DNA of 64,000 nucleotides from contig JALRME010000013.1 in assembly GCA_026120035.1 (NCBI GenBank), positions 62,001-126,000 of the forward strand. The letters run 5' to 3'. The notes below the pieces were generated by a model. The model searched no databases and was not told the origin of the DNA. It saw nothing but the letters and a program-made list of their open reading frames with translations. The position numbers were made by a program, and so were the translations under genes. Source of the DNA: Coleophoma eucalyptorum. Taxonomy: Eukaryota > Ascomycota > Leotiomycetes > Helotiales > Dermateaceae. Shown here piece by piece: positions 1 through 12,255 of this stretch (positions are counted from its first letter, which is position 1; the number at the start of each line of letters is the position of its first letter).

Positions 1-656
1 GGGGCCTGGCTGCAAAGACCCACTAGGGTTAACATGAACATCAAAGCTACCCTTCTCAACAACGTAGAAGTAGTCGCCCTCATCACCTTGGGATATAATC
101 TGGTGCGTATCGAAGTGAGCTTAAGACCTGGATGTGGGGAAGCATTACATACCTTGAGCTTTGCTGGGTATTTCTTTTCGACCAGAGCGCCCAGAACTTG
201 AGCACTTTGTTCATCGTCCAAATGACTGAAAAGGAAATTGCCAGAAATTGCCTTCTTCAATCGAGCAATTTGTTCCTGTGACTTCTCATGAAAAGGCACG
301 GTCCAGCTGTCATTCGAAGAGGCCGTGGGATTCAAGGACTCAGCAGAAACCGAGGTGCGTCTGCCCATGCTATACTGTGCAGGAAATCCCTCTGTTCCAA
401 CACCTGGCCGAAAAGAAGATGGAGGCCCTTCGCCTGCTCCATCACCTCCAAAGGGAGCACCAAAAGCAGAGCTATTGCCCTTGGTGAAGCCGAAACTAGG
501 GGTTGTTGGCGATGTTATGGTATCATTCTCATCCTCTTCCACGACTCTGTTGATGACTCCAGAACTGGCCATTTCATTCCCACTTCCAAGATTGCCACCG
601 AACGGATTGGGGTTTGAGCCAGCTCGACCTGGGAACGTATTTCCAGCCATTGCCAT
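1..656 (-). CDS. pkaR: cAMP-dependent protein kinase regulatory subunit, N-terminal part (gene runs off the left edge)
   Basis: Regulatory subunit that holds PKA catalytic subunits inactive until cAMP binds. Two exons are visible: 656-153 (168 codons) and 99-1 (33 codons), joined by an intron of 53 nt (GTATGT...CCAG); the frame is kept across it. The start ATG at 656-654 gives MAMAGNTFPG. Residues about 110-120 contain RRTSVSAESL, the pseudosubstrate/autophosphorylation site of fungal PKA-R. This is followed by FLFSHLDDEQ and, after the intron, IISQGDEGDYFYVVEKG, the start of the first cyclic-nucleotide-binding domain. Fungal PKA-R is usually 400-470 aa, so about 200 residues (most of both cNMP domains) lie outside the window. 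It diverges from the CBM48 gene over a 2.8-kb spacer. Identity is near certain from the pseudosubstrate plus cNMP signature. Confidence 0.95.
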   Translation of the reverse strand, partial: MAMAGNTFPGRAGSNPNPFGGNLGSGNEMASSGVINRVVEEDENDTITSPTTPSFGFTKGNSSAFGAPFGGDGAGEGPPSSFRPGVGTEGFPAQYSMGRRTSVSAESLNPTASSNDSWTVPFHEKSQEQIARLKKAISGNFLFSHLDDEQSAQVLGALVEKKYPAKLKVCNASPHPGLKLTSIRTRLYPKVMRATTSTLLRRVALMFMLTLVGLCSQA

Positions 657-3483
657 GGTGTCTATTGTTTAAGGGTGATGGTATAGTTTTCGCAGCTCTA
701 CCACGAGGTTTTCTGCAGGCTCTCTTCGGAGCTCGAGAAGTATGACGGCGTTTCTGCGTTGTACAAACAGGGAATTGCTCCTTTCGATTACAGGACTTGT
801 CGTCGTAGCAGAAATAAAGAAGGAGCTTGAAATACAGCTTAATGTGTGCTGATGCTCAGGTTTAGAGTGTGATCGGTTTTCGTCGAATAGAGAAGGTAGG
901 AATGTAGGATGCAAGGGAGTATGGTGTGGCTGAAAGCTGTTAAACGTCATGGAGAGATTAGCATATGCTGCTGGGAGAAAGCAAAAAACATGTAGCATAT
1001 CATCCTTACAGCAGTGCGAATTGGGAGGCTCAATACAGGAGCTTCGGTTGTGCAGTTGTCCTGGGTGGTGGGAAAGGTGTTGTCCTAACTGGAGGGGCGT
1101 TACATGCAGTCGATAGCTGTCTACCGACCGGCAATGAATGTCGAAATGGGTGGGACCCTGAGCCTCGGGGTATTTGCACGCGGCTTCGCAAAGGGTGCCA
1201 ATGCTGAAGAGAGATGGAAAGGGTTTTGTTGTGAATGAGAATGTAGGATACAACAAAGTAAGGGAGGTACGAGGAAGAAGGTAGGCAAAGGCAAAGAAAG
1301 GTTCAGGTCAGGTTAAGGGCAGTAGCAGCAGTAGAGGGGAAAGATGGAGCGGAGCTCTGCCACTCTCTCGCTACGGTGTGGGTGTGGGGAGACAAGCCAA
1401 TGGCCAATGCTTCGAGAGCTTCGAGAAGCCTTCCATCGCACATCAATCACACCCATATCGCAATCAATCCCATACAGCATAGCAAAACACAGCACAGTGC
1501 ATCATATCATATCACATCGCATCACATCACATCGTTATCATTTTGCATACTTAGAGATACACGTATCTGCCGCATCACACAGACAGACGACACCAAAAGG
1601 CTGGCCCTGAGCCGGAACATTCCACGCAATGCATGTGAGCTGGCTGCTCCGATACATGTCGGACATCTCTGTTTTCGCTGCTCGTAGTCGCCTGTAACTT
1701 CGATCATCAGCGTCGAATCAGAACGAGGACGGGGATTGCTTACTGATTTTACCTTACTCCTCCTTCCCAGCTTAGGAACTGGAGATGCTATTCTGCCAAT
1801 ACTCGAAGTGTTACTTGTCGCTGCATACTAACTGTGTCTGACGCATACACATGTCTCTGCTCTAGTCTTTCGGCTCAAAGCTCTTCTAGCTGTCCTGTTT
1901 TCGACCAGCTTGGGGCCAAGACAGGAGCGAGACTAACTCCAATTACTTGAGGCGGCTGTCGGAATCGGAGATGAAGGCTGACGCGATGAATCCAGCCGTA
2001 GTGAAGCTGAAAACTCCCGCATTCGTCATCTGAGCTCTTCAGCAGGAAGCATGGAGATGACCACCCTTTTCAACCGCTGGTTCTGGCGTTTTATTCATCT
2101 GATGGACTGGAATGGCCATCGAGAAAGAAGGAGGAAGAAAACGGCCCTAGGTCGATCTGCACCGACGATAAGCTAGGATTATGTCTTACGGCGTGTTCCT
2201 TGTGCAGATGCAGATGAGATGCTTAAAATTAAGCTGCTATTCACATATTAATATAGCCTTGACCTTCCACCTGGGGCAATACTTGGAGAGGCGCCACTGA
2301 ACTTGACATTAATTTACCAAAGACACTTAATCTCCCCTCAAAGAGTATACATTTCATTATTTCTGTGTATGTAAGATAGATGCTTTCCTCCAAAAGATTA
2401 AACGGCCATGCTTCACTTTGTTCAACAGCAATTAATGCGACGACTATCTTATCGTACCTACCTTTCTCGGTAGTAGCGATGAACCTCACGACGAATAGAT
2501 CTTCGTAAGGTACGAAGAACCCCGCGACAGTCGTTTTTCAGTCCACGCGCTGGCTACATAGGGTTAGCAGCAGGCACAGGTTCCTGACCCTTCGACATGG
2601 CTTGAAGCACTGGGCTGTCTGGTCGGTCGCTCTTGGACCTTGGTACATATCTCCTGAAGGTACGGTACCTAGGTGCTTAGTGCGCGTGTAGACAGACTCC
2701 ATAAGGGTCAAACAGGTGTCAGGTACCGCCCCTCTCAGGTACTGTCCCAGGCAGTCCGCGCCGCACGTTGAGCAGAGCATAGGTAAAGCATGAGCTTGAA
2801 ATCGACCTTGACTTGACTTTGACCTTGGATTTGAAGGTCCCCAAACGATAGTTGCGTTTACGATACTCCATGTGTACGACGTATTCCACAAGGCACGAGT
2901 GCTCGTACATGTGCCTCGAAACGCATCAGAGCAGATGTGGTTTTCAGATTTCACTGTGCTCGTTGCCTCCAATTGCCTAGTGGGCTACAGTAGTCAACAC
3001 CAGACTTCCCGCTATCCAACTTCGTATCGACCAACCAACCTCCTTTTTTTCCTTCCGAAAAGATACCCCTCCGGACCCCTCGAAAGTAGTATTCGAACCA
3101 ATTCTATTTTCTTTTCTTTCTTCCTTTCTTTTCATCCTCCACGCACGACACATCCTCGCCGTCGCCGTTACAAACTCGTCCTGACTGCCCCGTTTACCTG
3201 CTCGAAGCGCACGCACAGCCGCACTCACCAAGTTGGGGGCCTGCCTACTTTACCCTACCTTACCTGACCTACAGTAATATCCGCAGAGGATAATCTCCGA
3301 CTCACATCGTATCTCCACCAAGTCATCGCATCCCAACCTCCCATCATTGCTTCCTCCTCCTCACCCACCGCCCGAGACTCCTCTGGCAAAATCAATTCTC
3401 AACTCTTCCACTTCGCCTTGGGCTATTCTCCGAGTCCTCTCGCCACTCCTGATCCCTCTGCGAATCCCTTCAACGACGTCACA
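657..3483. other. 2.8-kb divergent intergenic region between pkaR and the CBM48 gene
   Basis: No convincing gene. A 195-codon open frame on the minus strand (669-1256) lies just upstream of pkaR, but its composition (S/H/P/F-rich, no motif) looks like transcribed leader rather than protein. From about 3000 to 3480 the plus strand is strongly pyrimidine-rich (runs of CCTTTTTTT, CTTTCTTTCTTCC, TCCTCC), typical of fungal core promoters and 5' leaders; this fits the start of the CBM48 gene at 3484. Positions 1501-1535 carry imperfect ATCAT/ATCAC pentamers. Confidence 0.6.
1501..1535. repeat. imperfect ATCAT/ATCAC pentamer tract
   Basis: Short low-complexity run of about seven pentamers, in the pkaR upstream region. 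No coding role visible. Confidence 0.6.
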
Positions 3484-5910
3484 ATGGGTAGCTTCGTCTT
3501 CAAGTGGTGAGCCCCTCCCTTCCGTCGCACGTGTACACGTCAGCTGCGCCCAGATTGCACCTTGAAAAGTTCATGCCATTCTTGGTTTTTCGCGCGACCA
3601 GCATTTACGTTTTTGCACTTAGAAGTTTCTCAAGAACTGCGCTGACCAGCACTGCTATAGGGAGCATCCCGCATCAGAGGTCTTCGTGACAGGAACGTTC
3701 GACGATTGGTCCAAATCCGAGCAATTGGTTAAGACAGGAAACACCTTTGAGAAGAATGTAACTCTGTCGAATGCGCACGAGAAGATATATTACAAGGTGA
3801 GTTTGATGGGCAGTCCTTTACTTTTGTATTTGATCTGGAAAGCATGCGACTCGGTGGAGCAGCTCCCAAGCTTGCCACCGTCGATACTACTTATCGCAAT
3901 CCTCGACCACACTTTATCGGCGCTGCTCATAGCCGCCAAGTGGTTGTGAGGGTTGTGGGACAGCTCCTTGCGTTCGGCAGAAACAACGTCACTCTGTGAC
4001 GCTTCTCACAGCGCCTATTTAAGAACGTGCGCAATGGCCTACAAGTGTACGCTTATGGATTTGACCAAGTATGACGCAGCGGTGAGCTTTCGAAAGTTGG
4101 ATCGCTTCCCTGGAAACAGGCAAGCAAAGGCCTGTTATTCGAGCTGCTATGGAGACCAGAAGACCAGGGTGGCGCAGGTCCTCGCACGCCTGTCGCCTAT
4201 TCCGGACCCCGCGAAAAGCTCTGATGTTTTCTTTAAAGCAAGCTTGACTCCCAAGCTCTTCCCCAATACAAATTTATCATATACCCCCAAGAAACTAATC
4301 CTAATACTTCACAGTTCGTTGTCGACGGTAATTGGGTCACAGATCATACTGCTCCCCAAGAAACAGACCCCTCAGGCAACTTGAACAACGTCCTCACCAC
4401 AGACCGAATCACCAAGCACACTCCTGCTACTGCCGGAATCATGTCTGGCGTTGCTCCAACTTCGACCACCGCCGATTTGGCTAAAGATGTCCCTCTCGAG
4501 AAGGCCGTATCCTCAGATCTTCCTGGTACATTTCCAGAAACACCTGCTGCAGAAGCCGGCGAGTTCACCATCAGCCCAATTCCAGAGCCTGGTCACACAC
4601 TTACGTCCGGCGTCCGAGACGATCCAGAGCTTGTGGCCCAGGATAAGGCAAAGCAAGAAGCGGAACAAACAGTTGGCATATCTCCTCTTCCTGCTTTTGC
4701 TGGTGGAGTCAATCCTGTAAAGGTGGCCCCAGGGGAGAAGCTCCCCGAGCCGGAAACATTGACTGGCAATTCAATTCACAACAATGTCACCCTCGACAAG
4801 GAGTCTTACGAGAAGAGTGGTGGCTTGGGAAATGCGCCTGTTCTTCCACCTGTCGTCACCCCACAAGCTGAGCGAGAACATAATGGAACCGGAGTTCTTG
4901 ATATGCCACCAATTAGCAAGAACTTGATTCCCGAATCCAGTCTGCCAATTGGTGCTGATGGTGTTGGTACTTTCGATGCGACCCCTACCATCCAATCTGC
5001 TGGTCCCCAGAGCACTACATCACAGCTTGCTGCAAATGTTCCGTTAGAATCGACCAAGGTGCCAGAAGTGGTTAAGGAAAGTCAACAAGAGGCCGGTGTT
5101 GCTCCCGAGGCCAGCGCTGTTCCAGAGGAAGTTAAAGAAAAGAGTGCTGTGGAGAAAGAACTCTTGAGCGAGGTACCCGTGGCTCCAACAACCTCCGAAG
5201 GAACCGCCGGAAAGGGCACAGACAAATCCGAGAAGACTATCACTGCAGGCGAAGCTGCTGCTGCTGTCGGTGGCGCTGCCGTCGCTTTGGGCGGTGCTGC
5301 TGCTGCATATGCATCTGGGGCTGCCAGCAAGCTCCCAGCGTCTGTTACCAGCAAATTGCCAGAGTCTGTACAAAATTCTATCAATTCCACGAATGCCACT
5401 TCTGCTACAAAGGAAACACCTGCTACTGAGACCCCAGAGATAGTTAAAGAATCCATTGCCGAGTCCGGACAGAGCCCAGAGGCCGCTGCATACACCGAAC
5501 CTGTCGCAGAAAAGAAGGCTGTGGAACAGGAGCTTTTGAAGGAGATCAAGCCAGAGACATCAACGGGAGAGTCTGCACCAAAGATTGTGGAGACACCGGC
5601 TTCTCCAGTTCCCAACGTTGCTGAGAAGAAGCTTGAAACCCCACTCCTAGACTCCCGTGATGTGTCTCCCGGTACTGTTCCTGGTTCTCATTCACAGCCT
5701 ACGGTCACCACCGGAGTTGCTTCTGCTACCACCGACACAGTGACTGCTCCTGAAACACCGAAAAAGGATACCGGTTCAAAGGTGGCTGCCCCATCCAGCA
5801 GCAAGGTCTCTGACAGTCCAGCAAGCACTGTCACTACTGACAAGAAGAAAAAGCGCACGAGCTTCTTTGGAAAGCTCAAGGCAAAGTTCTCTGATAAGGA
5901 GAAGAAGTAA
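3484..5910 (+). CDS. CBM48/AMPK-beta-type glycogen-binding domain protein, Crp1/Mdg1-like
   Basis: Predicted 584 aa. Exons 3484-3506, 3661-3796 and 4315-5910; both junctions keep frame (W is split at the first, Lys/Phe join at the second). Residues 1-75 form a CBM48 (AMPK1_CBM) domain: FKWEHPASEVFVTGTFDDW, FEKNVTLS, IYYKFVVDGNWVTD. The rest (about 500 aa) is low-complexity, rich in A/E/P/T/S, with repeated VKES and EKKAVE(Q/K)ELL segments. An alanine-rich stretch of about 25 residues near position 315 is followed by a basic C-terminal tail, KKKKRTSFFGKLKAKF. This layout matches yeast Crp1/Mdg1, linked to pheromone signalling and cruciform DNA binding; the CBM fold suggests glycogen or starch binding. 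Function in this organism is inferred only. The second intron is 518 nt, unusually long here. Confidence 0.88.
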
Positions 5911-7111
5911 GCAGCAAACGAAGTCAACAAGATGGCGTAAGAGCAGTACATCTTGAAAGCAGCGGAAATTATGGTAATATGAGAGGTCTTTTGGAGCACG
6001 AGTCCGAGTGTACGATATCGGTAGCGCTACTTCGTTCCTTTCGGGGTTCTGGACGTAATATAGTAGTTGCAAGGCGGGGGCTGACGGTGATGGATTGTGA
6101 ACCAGCCCGGTATTTTGCTTGTGTGTTATTGTTTCATTGCGTCGTGTTCAGTGTTCTCTCCAATACCATTGTTGTTACTGCATGCATGGAATTTGTTTGC
6201 CGCAATTAGCATGAGGTGGAAACGGTTAGTCGTATTGGAAAGTAGATAATTTTTATCTTTACCTATCGGTCCTCGTTTAATCTATTCTGATCTTCTTACC
6301 ATCTTGTTTAGTCACCATGTCAACAAGTGGGCACATTTAGATAGGGCATTGAGCGGTCCAAATATGTGTATGCCATGGACAAGCACTCGTGGTCGTTGAC
6401 GGATGCACTTGTTAGCATTAAATAATGGTCGAGTGGAATAAGATATTTTTATGTATAACTCAACATACCTGTCTGGCCTTGTAATCCAAAAAGTTGTGAG
6501 CCTCGAAATTACCGCCTTCTTGAACCCTAGCTTTATATTTCACAAGAGTTCTTGCTAATGATGTTGGTGGGGAAGCAAGTGCCTTTTGAAGAATTTGAAG
6601 AGGGATTCGCTTATCTGATGGCAATATGCGATGCATTCTAGTGCGCGCAACTACGGACCAAGGGATATACACGTGGCGATTATGATTACAGATACAACGA
6701 AACAGCAATACAGTAAGCTCTGTGAAATTCAATTCTATTTCTTTGTACACATGATATTTCATCAAAGAGCCAATCAATCACATCTCAGCCTCGTGAAATG
6801 CGAATCAATTGGGTGCCGATATCCTCATATCTACCATATACGAATCATGCAATCATTGGGTCTATCATATATCCCCACCGCAACTTTCAGGGTATCTTCG
6901 CTATGCTATGCTACGCTATACTAATCTACTCTATGCAGCTATCCTTGTGAGTACCACACTATTGAGTTGCAAACGCCTATCCTCCCATTTCCAATAATAT
7001 CTAAGAGTAATAACCCAGCAATAAGAACACAAGAGAGCTGTCTTATCCAACGTGATGAGATGCCACGCATTTTGATATAAAAATACACCAAGCTAAATAT
7101 GGTGCTGGCTC
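5911..7111. other. intergenic, AT-rich, no gene seen
   Basis: 3' flanks of two convergent genes (CBM48 gene and C2H2 factor). Short open frames only, none with a domain or a consistent splice model. Contains AT-rich stretches near 6230-6300 and 6420-6460. No tRNA-like box A/box B pair was recognised. Confidence 0.5.
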
Positions 7112-10100
7112 TCAGAACCATTTTCCGTGGTTTGGGCTCAAAATTCTTCCAAGGACGCCAATAGCATCCACAACCAAAGCAGTCTGACCACCCACGCTAT
7201 CTTCCTCTAGTATTGTCTTCACAGCACAAAGTACTGGTCTGGTACAGCCCAGATAGACATCTTTGGAAAAATTTTGCTCGCTTAGACGGATTAGAGTATC
7301 GGTATAAGCGAGTGCTCTGGCGTAACCATCTCCTGTTAGAAGAGGGCCTTCCTCATCTGTAGTTGATAGCCGCGCTTCTCCGTTTGTGGTCGTTGTACTG
7401 TGTCGATAACCAAAAGCCCAACATATCAATGCTGAAATATACAGAGCCCAATAGTCAGATACACAGGAACTTTTGCATACTTGTCCGTTTAGATCGTGCA
7501 AGGGAGATTGGTTTTTTGTCAAGTAGAATCGAAGGCTTCGACATGCATGCCTGGTAGCTTTTGCGGCGGCTGGAGATGATACCCAAGATCTAACACATAC
7601 TTGGGCAGCAGCGAATGTGGATGAGGGTGTCATTTTCCTTGCAAAAACCCACTAGTAAAATTCAATCATCAGCAACAACGCTCAATATTGCAATTTTAAG
7701 CTTTATCCATCTTTACAACATAGCTCATACAGGACGGACATAGAGATAAAGACTGCAAACGTACCGATTCTCCTGCTACGGCAAGTAGGTCATGCAGGGG
7801 CGTGTAATAAAGAGCAAGGTACGTGTTCGCTAGAGAGCTCGTTTTAGACAGGTTATTTAAATGAGATAAAGCCAATAAGTCATTGCGTTGAATATCATCG
7901 CTTTCATGACGTTGCGGGAGTTGTGATGCGAATAAACAGATGATAAGTGTTTGACCGAACGTATGCTTGCCATCCATGAATGAAGAGCAAATGCCGTCAT
8001 CGCTCAGAATATGAGGAAGCATGTATTGACAAGATGCTGTTGCTGAGGCTTTCCATTGACTGGAGTCGGGAGCGTTCCACTGCGCGTCCGAACTTGGCAT
8101 AGCAATCACGGCAGTCATTCCATCGGCACTAGATCCAGGGAAACGACGCTGTTCAAAGTAAATAGATCGATGTACATCGAATATGAAACATCCAGCTATC
8201 AAACGTCGCCTTGTCTCTTTATCTACCCACGTTGTCCAGTTAGACCGTGGCTCAATCGGGTCGTTGTCTATTTCGTGTTGCCGTTGCATTGCATTGTGAG
8301 TAAGCTTAGAAGGTCAGCCTAGTAATGTTCCCAAAGAGATTATGCTCACCCTTCTCTGTAACTCTTCGAACTGGGAAGAGCACTTAATCGAAGGTCTCCT
8401 AGCTCGGAAAATCTTAAACATCTCCATTAATAATACAGCTTGCATTGTCTGAAGATCCCAAGGGCACTAGAAAGGATTAGTCTTGAAGGCATGGGAACAT
8501 TCTTTTTAATGTAGTATACCAATTCAATATTCTTCTTGCAGTATTCATCTAATTCGGTGCCCTTCTGTCGAACATCAGATTTTTTAGAGTACTGTGTGCC
8601 TATAGCAGCCATTGCGGCTTTGAGCAAGATATTTGGCGCGCTTTTTCGGGTCAGCTTTTCAAATGTCCCGCGGTGAATAATCGGAAAAATAGGATCGAAA
8701 AAGTCCCAATAATTTGCAAGATGAATTTCCAAAGAAATCGATGGCACCTCAATGAATGCTGTTGAACAGGTATTTACCATAGGCACTACCTCGCATGCCA
8801 CCAATCCCTTCGATCTACCGATAAAGCTTGCGGGTGTGGAGGTGGAGGTGGATATTCGTGCTGGATAAACTTGAGCCAATGTTCTACAATCTGTCGATGG
8901 GGCTGAAGGACCCACTGATTCCATATGATTGTCCCTAAAGCTGTACATAGGAGACAAGCTCGGAGGGGACATCCGAGGAGAAGAATATGGCGTATTGTAG
9001 CTCTCCATTCCTGTACGAGTGTGAGAGCTCGAAAAGTCTTGAAACGCTGCGTTGCTTTCAGATGATAACCATTGTGATGGCAATGACGGGCCCGACCAGT
9101 CAGCGAGTGTACCGACCGACTCTGATCGCCTTCTAGCCCACTGATCCGAATGGATTGAAAAGGTACTATCAGAAGCAGAGGAGCACCACGGCGAGTTTTC
9201 CTGTGTGTGCAAGAGTGCAGGCAGGAAGCTCTCTTCAGGGATACGTAACAACGGAAGTGTATCTAATGTCGTATATCGGGCAAACGGACTGTTCTCTGGC
9301 GAGTATGTTTCGAAGTGATTGGTACCAGAAAATGCGTCCAACTGTTGGCTGATAGAATCCGAATTAATCTGTAATTGAAAGGAAGAATTTGACGGTCGGT
9401 ATTCACGTTCACTTCCGACAGTAGATCCATCCCTGATCGTTGTTTCTGATAACTGGTAGTCTCTTGGAGGCCGAACGTCCGGGCCTTGGTCAGCAACATG
9501 CGTCCTCGCCGTATGCTCGCCGCTGTCTGAGCCTTTAGGAATACAAATATTTAACGGAGACATTGCAGCTGTGCTAGCAAGGTTTCCCCGAGGTGTCTCA
9601 ACTTTTGTTATCAAACCTTGACCTTCGGAGATAGTCGACGAAGCTCGACTTCTTGGACTACTTGCTCTAAATGCTTTCTCTCCCTGGGTTTCACTGGTGT
9701 AGAAGGTTAACTGAGAGAATTTGTGAACTAAATGTAATGAAACACTTACTGCCGACTCAAATGTCGCGCCAAGAGGTCCGGACGATGAAAAGCTCTTTCG
9801 CAGTCTTCAAATGTACAAGGGTAGGCCGGCTTCTGATGAGATAACTGGTGTCTTCTGTAGGCCAAACTGTTAACAATCTGCCATCGTTTATAATGTCATA
9901 AATACCTCAAGTGTTCAGCTCTTGTGAATGTCTATTTCTATGTCAGTAATAATTCAAATCCACACCCTCGTTGGTTGAGAAGCTGTGTACCTTTGCTGGA
10001 ATACATATCTCACATGTATGTACCGGAACGCCCTTCTTAGCTCGGCTTACACGACCAGTCACTGGCGTATATTTGACTGGCATATCTGACGCTGGTTCGG

Positions 10101-10461
10101 ATCCTCTCGATGTCTGTCGTGGACTGGCAGATGAGCTCGTTGGAAGTGATGGAGCTGAATTGAAAGTGTAATCCATGGTATCAGACGCCATACTGCTTCT
10201 TCGTCGACCAGTACCTTGACGGGAGGAGGTAGAATGGCCCGGGCTCTTGGAAGTTCGACCAGATCGGCGTCGCTGTAAGGGAGCTTTGCCTTTGTTACCA
10301 TTGTTTGTTGGTATGGGACCTGCTGAGGATGACGCGGGTATACTGGCAGATGAATTCGTCGATTGTCGAGCGGCCTCTTGTGCGGCCACTTCCTTCCTCC
10401 TATATGCCTGAGACTCTAGCGGCTCAACGTCCACATCCATGATGTCTTTGAGGCTCGACAT
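7112..10461 (-). CDS. C2H2 zinc-finger transcription factor with Fungal_trans domain
   Basis: Predicted 990 aa from seven exons: 10461-9991, 9931-9906, 9854-9750, 9693-8520, 8466-8350, 8304-7765 and 7651-7112; all junctions are frame-consistent. Residues 148-200 form two C2H2 fingers: HTCEIC...TFTRAEHLRRHQLSH, then YPCTFEDC..AFHRPDLLARHLSRH. A Ser-rich linker follows. From about 500 onward comes a fungal-specific regulatory domain, with YWDFFDPIFPIIHRGTFE, CPWDLQTMQAVLLMEMF, ETRRRLIAGCFIFDVHRS and TPLHDLLAVAGESWVFARKM. This C2H2 plus Fungal_trans class is nuclear and DNA-binding; target genes cannot be told from sequence. The first finger is built from three exons, one of only 26 nt. The N-terminus (MSSLKDIMDVD) starts at the only in-frame ATG of the first exon with good context. 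Confidence 0.88.
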
Positions 10462-10841
10462 GGTACAAGCCTGGTTGATACCTTACAGCCCTAGTGACGG
10501 GAATAGAACGAACGCTCTTTGCAGAAAATCAATAGCAGTGAGCAAGTCTAAGCCAACATGCTAAACTTGCAGAAAAGGATGAAGAGTGCCGACAAGATCT
10601 TGGGAAAGAGCACTTAGTGCAAAACGCAGCCTTTGCACCGCAGTCCAAACGCTGGAGGAATAAGGTCATGGGTAGCAAGGCGAGGTAATTGTATAAAGAT
10701 AGAACAGGTCGAGGGGCATTGTTGAAGCTTGCAGATCTACTCACACCAGAACAGGACGTAAAGGCTCACAGGGTCGGGGGGATGAGGTCAGTTTTGGGGT
10801 CGGGGGAGATCAACCAGAATAGAAGCTAGCGACCGCACTGT

Positions 10842-10911
10842 GGAGAAGGAGAGTGAGAGGGACAGAGACACAGTGAGATTGAGAGAGTGAGAGAGTGAGA
10901 GAGTGGGAGAT
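10842..10911. repeat. GA-rich tract with GAGAGAGT tandem units
   Basis: Purine-rich run; three near-perfect GAGAGAGT units occupy about 10881-10904. Confidence 0.7.
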
Positions 10912-11405
10912 GGCGGGCCAAATGGAGCAGAAGGTTCCCGGGATGGCAAGAAAATCAGGCACCGCCATGCAGATTGCAGCGGGGACCCTAACCCAGAGAT
11001 GGAACTCGGACTTGGAGACCAACTAAGATGATGATGATGATGAAAGCAAAGGCAGAAGGGGACAAGCATCGTCGACCAGGAATAAAAATAGCCAATGCGT
11101 CGGGACAGGCGCTTAGATTGAGGCCAGGGGAGGGAGCAGGCTGACAGCTTTTGGGCCATGCCACCCTATGTATGCATCGTGCAATGCGCCTTCCCCCTCA
11201 ACTCGGATGGTTGAAGACGAGATAGGCAACGGAGCGGGAGCCTGGGGGCGAGACACGGAGCAGATGAGAAGGTGAAGCTGCCGGGTTTGGTCCACCACGC
11301 GGCGCTGGATGTACAGAAAGGAGAGTGCATGAAGGATATATCAAGCGCAGGTGGGTGTATACAGCATAGTATAGTACAGTACAGTAGGTGTATGCGTGGG
11401 AGTGC

Positions 11406-11440
11406 GGGTTGCAGGTTGCAGGTTGCAGGTTGCGGGTTGG
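11406..11440. repeat. heptamer repeat GGTTGCA, about four to five copies
   Basis: Tandem GGTTGCA units, the last ones diverged to GGTTGCG/GGGTTGG. Confidence 0.8.
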
Positions 11441-11630
11441 ATGCTGCGGGTGTCGAGAGTGCAGTTTCGGAGCCAGCCACGCCGGATACACAGCCAGACT
11501 GCCAGAAAGCTAGACTGCCAGATGGCCAGATAGCCAGAAGCAGACACGAGCTGAAGGCCGGTCTGCTGTGCAGCTTACTCGATACGGGGCCGGTCAGTGT
11601 CTGGGTCTGGCGTGATGGATGACGGGTGGT

Positions 11631-11692
11631 GGAATGGGAATGGGAATGGGAATGGGAATGGGAATGGGAATGGGAATGGGAATAGGAATGGG
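11631..11692. repeat. hexamer microsatellite GGAATG, about ten copies
   Basis: Near-perfect tandem array of GGAATG with one interruption (GGAATA) near the right end. It is open in several frames, giving spurious GMGMGM or PIPIPI peptides. Confidence 0.95.
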
Positions 11693-12165
11693 TAGGAGAA
11701 GCTTAGGCAGTGCAGCAGCCACCAGCCGAAAGAGACGCTCACTGCATGAACAGGGGAAGGGAACAAGGGAAACACCAAGAGAACACAAGGGGCCCCAAAA
11801 CTGGATCGGAGCCACCACGGCAAGGCGAGGCCCTTCTCCGGTAACGAGTAAGCTCAAGCTCCTGCCTCCCATGACGCTAGTCCTGTCAACCAAGGCTCGG
11901 ATCGCAAGTGCAACATGGGACGACGACGGGAAGCCGTGGAGGAACTGGGATGGCCTGCTCCAATCTTCGCAAATTGTGGACTGCATACAGTAATGGGTTC
12001 CATCACAGCCGTACTGTACTGTAAGTATTGTTTTCGACAATCTACACTGCAGACAAGGTCGAATCGAGAATTAAGGTATTGTCTACTACCAGGGACATAC
12101 CTCGACCGTCAGGAGCCTTCTATCATTACAAGCGTCCAGTGCTCCTGTACATATGACATACGACA

Positions 12166-12255
12166 CAGACAGACACACGCGCGCGCGCGCGCACACACGC
12201 CCACACACACACAAACACCACACACAGCGACATACACACACATACACACACGCAA
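12166..12255. repeat. alternating purine-pyrimidine tract (CA)n with a (CG)7 core
   Basis: A run of about seven CG dinucleotides at 12178-12192 is flanked on both sides by CA repeats extending to 12255. Long alternating purine-pyrimidine tracts are the classical substrate for Z-DNA formation. Confidence 0.9.

Noticed and set aside
669..1256. 195-codon minus-strand open frame upstream of pkaR
   Set aside because: No motif, odd composition (S/H/P/L), lies where the pkaR leader is expected; kept only as a possible uORF region.
5082..5615. 177-codon minus-strand frame
   Set aside because: Antisense shadow of the CBM48 gene's alanine/threonine-rich region.
11619..11993. Open frames through the GGAATG array
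   Set aside because: Hexamer repeats stay open in several frames (GMGMGM / PIPIPI); no evidence of coding.
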